The position numbers were made by a program, and so were the translations under genes. A stretch of 19,657 nt of DNA from PNAI01 sp964575715 (lineage in GTDB: Bacteria > Pseudomonadota > Alphaproteobacteria > Rhizobiales > Xanthobacteraceae), in the NCBI GenBank assembly GCA_964575715.1, contig CAZNSG010000003.1:1-19657 (forward strand), read 5' to 3'. Below are positions 14,390 to 19,657 of this stretch, piece by piece. The notes beneath the pieces were generated by a model. The model was given only the letters and a program-made list of their open reading frames with translations, did not search any database and was not told the origin of the DNA. Each line of letters opens with the position of its first letter. Position 1 is the first letter of the stretch.

Positions 14390-15961
14390 GTGCAGGCTGC
14401 CGTTTTCGGCGATCACAAGCTCGGCATTCCGTATCGGCCGATCGCCGATCTGTTCGCAAAATACCGCGCGCGCGATCCGGACAAAACGGCCATTGTCGAT
14501 CTTGACGGCGCGTCATCCATTACCTTCGGCGAACTCGACCAGATCACGACGGACATCGCAGCCGATCTCAAGCGCAGGGGCCTGCAAAAAGGCGAGCGCG
14601 TGCTGCTGCTGTCGGATGAATGTCTGGAAAAGCTTCTAATCTGGTTCGGCGTTTGGAGGATCGGCGCGGTGATCTGCCCGCTGAACATCGAGATCAACGA
14701 AAAGATGATGGTGGAGCTCACCCGATCGGTGAATCCAAAGCTGATCTTCTGTCACAAGGATCTCGATATGGCCGCGCTGGCCGGGGATCATCCGGCGCCG
14801 CGATTGTGTTTCGGACGCTGGGGAACGACGCCTGATCCGCAGGATGAATTCTTCACTAAGCTGAAAAAAGGCCGCCAAGGCGGTGAAGTACCCGAGCGTA
14901 ACAATCCGGATGATGTTGCGTGCATCTTCTGCACGTCAGGTACGACGGCGCGGCCGAAAATCGTGGTCTACGATCATTGCGCCTATTGGCTCAACGGACT
15001 TTCCACTCTGGAATTTTTGGGACTCACCGAAGACGACCGGACTTTGGAATACCGCTCCTTCGGCTGGAATTCCGCGCAAGTGCTGAGCCTGATGCCTTTC
15101 CTGGAGAAGGGCCTGACCATGCATATCGCCAAGCGGTTCTCGCACAGCCGGTTCTTTGAGTGGATCAAGACCTGCGGCATTACTTTTTCCGCCGGCGTTC
15201 CGACCGTGCTCAACATGCTGCTCAACAAGCCGCTCGGGTATAGCGCAAAGGACGTTCCGAGCTTGCGGCTGATGACGTGCAGCACTGCGCCGCTCACCGC
15301 GCAGCAGTGGAGGCAGTTCGAGGAAATGTATGGAGTGAAGCTGCTGCAATGCTATGGCATGTCGGAGGCGGGATGGGTGTGCGGTAACCGCACCTATAAA
15401 AACAAAGTTGGCACGGTGGGCGTGCCGGCGCTGCACCAGGAATTCGAAATCGTGGATGCGGGCGGCAAGCCCGTTGCGGCGGGTGTCGAGGGCGAGATCA
15501 CCGCCGGCGGTCCGCACACGGCGATCGGATATCTGCGCGATGACGGCACCATCGAGCCGATCCGGCCGGCGCGGATCAAGACCGGCGATCTCGGCATCAT
15601 GGACGACGAAGGTTTTGTGCGCGTGTCCGGCCGCAGCAAGGACCTCATCATTCGCGGCGGGGTCAACATCGCGCCGCTGGAAATCGACGAGATTATGCTC
15701 AAGCACCCGGGCATTCTCGATGCCGCGGCGGTCGGCGTGCCGGACAAGATCTACGGCGAGGAGATCGTGTGCTATGTGGCGGCGAAGGACCCCGGGCTGA
15801 CCGAAGCGAGCGTCTTGGCGCATGCGCGGCAGCATCTTCCTCCCGCCAAGGTTCCCAAACAAGTCTTGATCGTGCCGGAACTGCCCAAGAGCGATCGCGG
15901 CAAGGTGTTGCGCGATAAGTTAAGGGAAGACTGGATCAAGCGAAATAAGGGATCGGCGTGA
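14390..15961 (+). CDS. AMP-forming acyl/aryl-CoA ligase
   Basis: A 523-residue ANL-superfamily ligase, a second acid-activating enzyme unlike the one at 7044. The ATP loop is CTSGTTARPK (181-190), with Ala in place of the usual second Gly. The adenylation motif YGMSEAG, the hinge TGDLGIMDDEGFVRVSGRSKD and GGVNIAPLEIDE follow, and the C-terminal catalytic Lys505 lies in SDRGKVLRDKL. The start is GTG at 14390, 11 bases after the cupin stop; no ATG occurs before the conserved region and the ribosome site is weak. The substrate is not predictable; in this setting an aromatic, hydroxyaromatic or medium-chain acid is plausible. Confidence 0.87.
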   Translation: MQAAVFGDHKLGIPYRPIADLFAKYRARDPDKTAIVDLDGASSITFGELDQITTDIAADLKRRGLQKGERVLLLSDECLEKLLIWFGVWRIGAVICPLNIEINEKMMVELTRSVNPKLIFCHKDLDMAALAGDHPAPRLCFGRWGTTPDPQDEFFTKLKKGRQGGEVPERNNPDDVACIFCTSGTTARPKIVVYDHCAYWLNGLSTLEFLGLTEDDRTLEYRSFGWNSAQVLSLMPFLEKGLTMHIAKRFSHSRFFEWIKTCGITFSAGVPTVLNMLLNKPLGYSAKDVPSLRLMTCSTAPLTAQQWRQFEEMYGVKLLQCYGMSEAGWVCGNRTYKNKVGTVGVPALHQEFEIVDAGGKPVAAGVEGEITAGGPHTAIGYLRDDGTIEPIRPARIKTGDLGIMDDEGFVRVSGRSKDLIIRGGVNIAPLEIDEIMLKHPGILDAAAVGVPDKIYGEEIVCYVAAKDPGLTEASVLAHARQHLPPAKVPKQVLIVPELPKSDRGKVLRDKLREDWIKRNKGSA

Positions 15962-15976
15962 TGCTCACTCTCCATT

Positions 15977-16144
15977 GTCATTCCGGGGCGCTCGCCAAGC
16001 GAGCGAACCCGGAATCCAGACATAAACTCAGTTCGTGCATCTGGATTCCGGGTCCGGCGCACCCAGGTCGGCTTTAGCCGACCTGGGCTTCTTAATGTGC
16101 CGATCTCGGGTAAACCCGAGATCGGTGCGCCGTCCCGGAATGAC
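15977..16144. repeat. Composite palindromic repeat with five hairpins
   Basis: A 168-bp nested structure fills most of the gap before the decarboxylase gene. The outer arms are GTCATTCCGGG (15977-15987) and CCCGGAATGAC (16134-16144). Inside are CGCTCG/CGAGCG (15989-16005), CCCGGAATCCAGA with TCTGGATTCCGGG (16008-16020, 16040-16052), CCCAGGTCGGCT/AGCCGACCTGGG (16062-16087) and CCGATCTCGGGT/ACCCGAGATCGG (16100-16125), the last two with only 2-base loops. The CATTCCGGG core resembles a dispersed repeat of Bradyrhizobium-type genomes (recalled, not searched). Such dense hairpins could stop transcription or stabilise the mRNA end. Confidence 0.85.
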
Positions 16145-16215
16145 GACCAAGAGTTTTTCCGCAGACGGATCGATGTGATAGAGTTTGGATCAAACCGCGC
16201 ACAGGAATCCGCATT

Positions 16216-17910
16216 ATGGACGCTCTCACCAAAACCAAGTCCAAGCTCACGCGTAAATCGAGCGTTGCGGCGCGCACCCCGGGGCGCTACTCCGATTTGC
16301 ACGATCATGTGCGCGCGCTCGACAAGGCGGGGCTGCTGGTCAAAGTCGATCGCCCGATCAACAAAGACACCGAGATGCATCCGCTGGTGCGCTGGCAGTT
16401 CCGCGGCGGGATCGAGGAAAAGGATCGCAAGGCGTTTTTGTTCACCAATGTGATCGACAGCAAGGGCCGCAAGTACGACATCCCCGTGCTGGTGGGCGGG
16501 CTTGCCGCCAACCGCGAGATTTACCGCATTGGTATTGGCTGCAAGTTCGAGGAGATCGACGAGCGCTGGGTGCGGGCGGCGCAAAACCCGATTCCGCCGC
16601 GAGTCGTGGAAAACGCGCCCTGCCATGAAATTGTGATTACCGGCAAAGCGCTCGACAAGCCGGGGAAGGGGCTCGATGGGCTCCCGCTGCCGATCTCGAC
16701 GCCGGGATGGGACATCGCGCCCTATGCGACGCTCTCGCAATACATCACCAAGGATCCCGACACCGGCGTCCAGAACATGGGCAATTATCGCGGCCAGGTG
16801 AAAGCGCGGCGGCGGCTGGGAATGAACCCATCGCTCGAGCTGCGCCCCGGCATCTACAATCACTGGGAAAAACTGCGCGAGCGGGGATTTAAGAAACTGC
16901 CTTGCGCCGTCGTGCTCGGCGCGCCGCCCTGCATCACCTTCGCCTCGGTGCAGAAGCTGCCGGAGAGTTTGGACGAAATCCATGTGGCGGGCGCGCTGGT
17001 GGGCGCGCCGATCAATGTGGTGAAGGCGAAAACGGTCGATCTGCTGGTACCGGCGGAGGCCGAAATCGTGATCGAGGGCTTCATCGACACCGAATATCTC
17101 GAGCCGGAGGCGCCGTTCGGCGAGTCGCATGGGCATGTGAACCTGCAGGAGTTCAACGCCTATATGGACGTGACCGCCATCACGCGCCGGCGCGATGCGA
17201 TACTGACTTCGATCATCTCGCAAGTGACGCCGAGCGAGTCGAGCCTGATCAAGCGCATCTGCATGGAGCCGCTGTTTCTCAATTTCCTGCGCAGCACGCT
17301 CGGCATCAAGGGCGTCAAGCGCGTGTCGATGCACGAGCCGCTGACCAATATCCGCAAGGTCATTGCGCTCATCGTCGAGCGCGACATGCCGACGACGGAA
17401 ATCTGGCGCGCGCTCTATGGCGCGGCGGTGCTGCATCGCGCGGCGGGCAAATATGTGATTGCCCTTAACGACGACATCGATCCCGAGAACGCCGATGCGA
17501 TTCTGTGGGCCATGTCGTACCGCGCCAATCCCAATCTCGACTTCCACATCCTGCCGCATCGCGACCAGGGCCATGGTCCGCGCAGCAAGCGCAATAACGG
17601 CCAGGATGCTTCGGTGCTGATCGACGCGACGTTGAAAGAAAATTTCCCGCCGATCTCGCTGCCCAAGCGCGAGTACATGGAGCGGGCCAAAGTGATCTGG
17701 GAGGAATTGGGATTACCCAGGCTCAAGCCGGAGTCGCCTTGGTACGGCTATTCATTGGGCGAATGGTCGCCGGAGCTGGATGAGGCAGCCAAGCGCGCCA
17801 CACGCGGCGATTATTTTGAGACCGGCAAGCAGCTGGAGAAGCGGCGGCGCAAGGACGTGCGCATGAATACGGAAGTGCGCAACGTCAAGGAACGCAAATC
17901 GAAGTCGTAG
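16216..17910 (+). CDS. UbiD-family decarboxylase (prenylated-FMN)
   Basis: A 564-residue UbiD-family enzyme, using prenylated FMN to remove (or add) a carboxyl group on aromatic or alpha,beta-unsaturated acids. Family signatures are NMGNYRGQ (187-194, cofactor-binding Arg), VLGAPPCITFAS (234-244), PAEAEIVIEG with Glu283 and Glu287, and PFGESHGH (300-307). The protein is about 60 residues longer than E. coli UbiD, with a basic N-terminal extension and a Lys/Arg-rich tail (LEKRRRKDVR). The ATG at 16216 follows AGGA about nine bases upstream. The cofactor-making partner UbiX is not in the window. Divergent from ubiquinone-type UbiD in context, it is more likely a catabolic (hydroxy)aromatic-acid decarboxylase. 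Confidence 0.9.
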   Translation: MDALTKTKSKLTRKSSVAARTPGRYSDLHDHVRALDKAGLLVKVDRPINKDTEMHPLVRWQFRGGIEEKDRKAFLFTNVIDSKGRKYDIPVLVGGLAANREIYRIGIGCKFEEIDERWVRAAQNPIPPRVVENAPCHEIVITGKALDKPGKGLDGLPLPISTPGWDIAPYATLSQYITKDPDTGVQNMGNYRGQVKARRRLGMNPSLELRPGIYNHWEKLRERGFKKLPCAVVLGAPPCITFASVQKLPESLDEIHVAGALVGAPINVVKAKTVDLLVPAEAEIVIEGFIDTEYLEPEAPFGESHGHVNLQEFNAYMDVTAITRRRDAILTSIISQVTPSESSLIKRICMEPLFLNFLRSTLGIKGVKRVSMHEPLTNIRKVIALIVERDMPTTEIWRALYGAAVLHRAAGKYVIALNDDIDPENADAILWAMSYRANPNLDFHILPHRDQGHGPRSKRNNGQDASVLIDATLKENFPPISLPKREYMERAKVIWEELGLPRLKPESPWYGYSLGEWSPELDEAAKRATRGDYFETGKQLEKRRRKDVRMNTEVRNVKERKSKS

Positions 17911-18091
17911 CGAAAAATCGTCGGACTTTCACAGATTCAGCCGCAAACTCGTCCCACGCACCGCGACTGACTGACGTCACGGCCGCCCAACAATATGCCC
18001 ATCGTTGACGACCATCTCTTCGCTCGATAACCGCCAATTCGGAGTGTCGGACCGGTTGGGTAAGGCCAATATCAAATATTTGAGTTTATTA

Positions 18092-18136
18092 TGGTCGGAG
18101 CGGGGAGATTTGAACTCCCGACCCCCAGTCCCCCAG
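18092..18136 (-). other. Attachment site: 3' fragment of tRNA-Pro(GGG)
   Basis: Read on the minus strand, these 45 bases are the 3' part of a proline tRNA gene. They comprise the anticodon loop CTGGGGG (anticodon GGG), the 3' stem strand ACTGG, variable loop GGGTC, T-arm GGGAG-TTCAAAT-CTCCC, acceptor strand CGCTCCG and encoded ACCA. The 5' half (acceptor CGGAGCG, D-arm, 5' anticodon stem) does not follow at 18137 and beyond. The fragment therefore cannot be a working tRNA. Such a 3' fragment beside an integrase gene (stop 42 bp away) is the classic scar of site-specific integration. Orientation places the chromosome on the left and the element on the right, with the intact tRNA predicted at the far end on the minus strand. 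Confidence 0.8.
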
Positions 18137-18178
18137 TGCGCGGTGCAAGATGATCCATTGTGTTTCTATGTCAAGACG

Positions 18179-19294
18179 TTAGCCGACCTTGCGGACGGTG
18201 CTGCGGGATTTTCTGCGGGACTTTTGGAACGCATCCAGTGCGTCGGCGACTTCAGCCGTGGCCACGTGCGCGTAGCGTGTCGTGGTTTTGATGTCCGAGT
18301 GATTGAGGATGCGCTGGACCAGCTTGAGATTGCCGGTGGCGCGCAGCACCTTGGTTCCGAGATCGTGGCGGAAGTCGTGGAATCGGAAATCCACGACGCC
18401 AGCGGCCTTGCGGATGCGCTTCCATTGCGTTTTGACGCCGTTGAAGGTGATCGCGTAGCGCCGCCCTTTGACACGCTCGCCACGCGTCCGCTGCGCGATG
18501 TATGTGAAGACGAACGTGCCGTCATGACCCCGCAGAGGCCAAAGGATTTTGCGGACCTCTGCCGTGATCGGCGCCGTCACAAGCTTGCCGCCCTTGCCCT
18601 TTTTCGTGATCGTCTTGGTATCCCAATTGACCTCAGACCAGCGGAGCAAGCATTCGCGCAAGCGGAGCCCTGTGGCGCGGGCGAAGTCGAAAAACGGCTC
18701 ATAGTCCTCGCGGGTATGATCCTCTAGGCGCTCGCCTTCGTCGCCGTGCAGCTCCCGGACCCGCTCGATCGGCTCGTCGAGCATGTAGTCGGACCATTTC
18801 GGCTCCCTGTCAAAGCGGATGCCCCAGGCCTTAGCGCGGGTGAAGAGTTTCTTGAGAACTTCGGTCGTACTGCGGTTCACCGTACCGTTTGAGATCAGCG
18901 GGCAGTCGACGAACTTCCTCTTTTTGCTGCGCTGTATCCGATGGCCCCGGCGCCACGCGACCAACTTGGCAACGTCATCGCCCTGGATATCGCAAAGGCG
19001 CTTGCTGCCGCCGAAGTAGGAAACGAGACGCTGAATGTCGCGCCAGGTGTCGGAGCTGCCAGCGTGGTGCTTGCCGATCTCTTCCCAGTAGCGCCCGGCG
19101 GCAATGTCGATCGTGAGACTGCCACCATCGGCGCGCGCCGATGCGATTTGGATTTTCGCGCGCTCGCGCTTGTCGCGCTCTATGCCTTCGGCTTCACGCT
19201 TGTTCGTGCATTTTGTAGAGCCGAGAAAGCGATGACCCCTGTACCAGAAATCGAACTGGTAGAACGGGGTGCCTGCTTTGAGGAAGACTGACAT
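18179..19294 (-). CDS. Tyrosine-type site-specific integrase
   Basis: A 371-residue phage-type integrase. The catalytic set is complete: Arg211 in ATGLRLRE, His306 and Arg309 in FHDFRHD, His332 in LNHSDIKTT, and the nucleophile Tyr341 in RYAHV. Residues ~1-60 form an N-terminal arm-binding region and ~70-170 the SAM-like core-binding domain. The ATG at 19294 opens MSVFLKAG, a usual beginning for this group. The gene ends 42 bp from the tRNA-Pro fragment, its likely recombination site. It overlaps the excisionase-like ORF by 115 bp, suggesting joint transcription and control. Confidence 0.93.
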   Translation of the reverse strand: MSVFLKAGTPFYQFDFWYRGHRFLGSTKCTNKREAEGIERDKRERAKIQIASARADGGSLTIDIAAGRYWEEIGKHHAGSSDTWRDIQRLVSYFGGSKRLCDIQGDDVAKLVAWRRGHRIQRSKKRKFVDCPLISNGTVNRSTTEVLKKLFTRAKAWGIRFDREPKWSDYMLDEPIERVRELHGDEGERLEDHTREDYEPFFDFARATGLRLRECLLRWSEVNWDTKTITKKGKGGKLVTAPITAEVRKILWPLRGHDGTFVFTYIAQRTRGERVKGRRYAITFNGVKTQWKRIRKAAGVVDFRFHDFRHDLGTKVLRATGNLKLVQRILNHSDIKTTTRYAHVATAEVADALDAFQKSRRKSRSTVRKVG

Positions 19295-19482
19295 TGAATG
19301 CTCCTGGCTCGGCGTTCGATGAACTCATTAAGATCGGCGTCGGCGAAACGTTTGCATTTCCGTTTCTTGCCCCGGCCCATGTCGATGAAGCGCAACTCGC
19401 CATCGTCGACATAACCGTTCAGCGTCTTGACCGACACCTTGAGGATGCCGGCCGCTTCTTTCGGAGTTCGGAGATCGGTCAT
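19180..19482 (-). CDS. Excisionase/AlpA-like helix-turn-helix protein
   Basis: A 100-residue protein from the ATG at 19482. Residues 1-60 form a MerR-like HTH_17 excisionase domain: LRTPKEAAGILKVSVKTLNGYVDDGELRFIDMG, then KRFADADLNEFIERR. This class either directs excision by bending att DNA or activates the integrase gene. The last ~38 residues overlap the integrase gene in another frame and look low-complexity (SSSKQAPRSTSS), so the useful protein may be only the first domain. A TTG at 19524 would extend it by 14 residues without support. The ribosome site is weak, and translation may be coupled to the short ORF ending five bases upstream. Confidence 0.8.
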   Translation of the reverse strand: MTDLRTPKEAAGILKVSVKTLNGYVDDGELRFIDMGRGKKRKCKRFADADLNEFIERRARSIQCQSSSKQAPRSTSSISGTGVIAFSALQNARTSVKPKA

Positions 19483-19487
19483 GACAA

Positions 19488-19649
19488 TCACGGCTCGATC
19501 TTTTGGCCGATCTTGTCCGGCCAACGATGAATGATCCTGGTGGTAATTGAATCTGCCATGACCGTGGTGAGCTGCACGAAACCGGCGACGATGTACCTTA
19601 GTTCTGCGGACTGTCCCTGCGGCTCAAGGATTTGGCGCTGCGCTTCCAT
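19488..19649 (-). CDS. Possible small ORF upstream of excisionase gene
   Basis: A 53-residue frame begins at an ATG (19649-19647) and stops with TGA five bases before the excisionase-like start, an arrangement typical of coupled genes in mobile elements. Its product starts MEAQRQILEP and contains the hydrophobic stretch LRYIVAGFVQLTTVMADSI, possibly a helix. No family recognised. The 133 bases at the window edge hold nothing else on either strand. It could instead be the leader of the integrase operon. Confidence 0.35.
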   Translation of the reverse strand: MEAQRQILEPQGQSAELRYIVAGFVQLTTVMADSITTRIIHRWPDKIGQKIEP

Positions 19650-19657
19650 AATGCGAA

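Noticed and set aside
13704..16144. CRISPR array
   Set aside because: The two repeat blocks are inverted-repeat structures unrelated to each other, with no regularly spaced direct repeats or spacers.
15772..17574. 600-residue open frame on the minus strand
   Set aside because: It lies opposite the UbiD-family gene and the end of the ligase gene, is rich in Arg/His, has no recognisable motif and crosses the palindromic repeat. It is a by-product of high G+C codon use.
18092..18180. Intact tRNA gene
   Set aside because: The 3' part from anticodon loop to CCA is clear, but no matching 5' acceptor strand, D-arm or 5' anticodon stem follows.
18005..18727. 240-residue plus-strand frame
   Set aside because: Antisense to the integrase and running through the tRNA fragment; the minus-strand integrase has the full catalytic set.

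Overview
The window looks like chromosome from an alphaproteobacterium of the Bradyrhizobium/Rhodopseudomonas/Xanthobacteraceae type. I infer this from the high G+C, the block bamE - cytochrome bc1 chaperone - DUF177 - plsX - fabH - ihfA - MerR regulator, the orphan Bug-type binding protein, and two palindromic intergenic repeats of the kind scattered through those genomes. The assignment rests on gene content and was not checked by search.

Layout. (1) 1-732: A/T-richer, probably acquired DNA with one small unknown gene. It abuts a 5'-truncated remnant of hppA, the membrane proton-pumping pyrophosphatase (733-972), which still has its own terminator hairpin. (2) 1044-2030: a periplasmic Bug/TctC-type binding protein with no transporter beside it. 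(3) 2014-6970: housekeeping core. bamE (minus strand) diverges from a run of plus-strand genes: bc1-complex assembly chaperone, DUF177 protein, plsX and fabH (start of fatty-acid/phospholipid synthesis), ihfA and a MerR-type regulator. (4) 7044-17910: a catabolic block. A benzoate-CoA-ligase-like enzyme converges on an alpha/beta hydrolase. The hydrolase diverges from a set of genes for a three-subunit molybdenum hydroxylase (large, FAD and 2Fe-2S subunits, start/stop overlapped), a small cupin, a second acyl/aryl-CoA ligase and a UbiD-family decarboxylase. (5) 18092-19657: the left end of an integrative element: a 45-bp copy of the 3' part of a tRNA-Pro(GGG) gene (att site), a tyrosine integrase, an excisionase-like helix-turn-helix protein and a small ORF, all on the minus strand. 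The element should continue past the right edge to an intact tRNA-Pro.

How it fits together. The catabolic block has the parts to activate an aromatic or heteroaromatic acid with CoA, hydroxylate it at a molybdenum centre, remove a carboxyl group with prenylated FMN, and perhaps open or modify the product with the cupin and hydrolase. The substrate cannot be read from the sequence. The large subunit lacks the CO-dehydrogenase active-site loop, and the FAD subunit lacks the extra 4Fe-4S insert of 4-hydroxybenzoyl-CoA reductase, so neither name is justified. This block is the best candidate for an undescribed pathway. The most clear-cut structural observations are the two integration scars (hppA and tRNA-Pro), the two nested hairpin repeats, and a set of direct repeats just before the hydroxylase operon.
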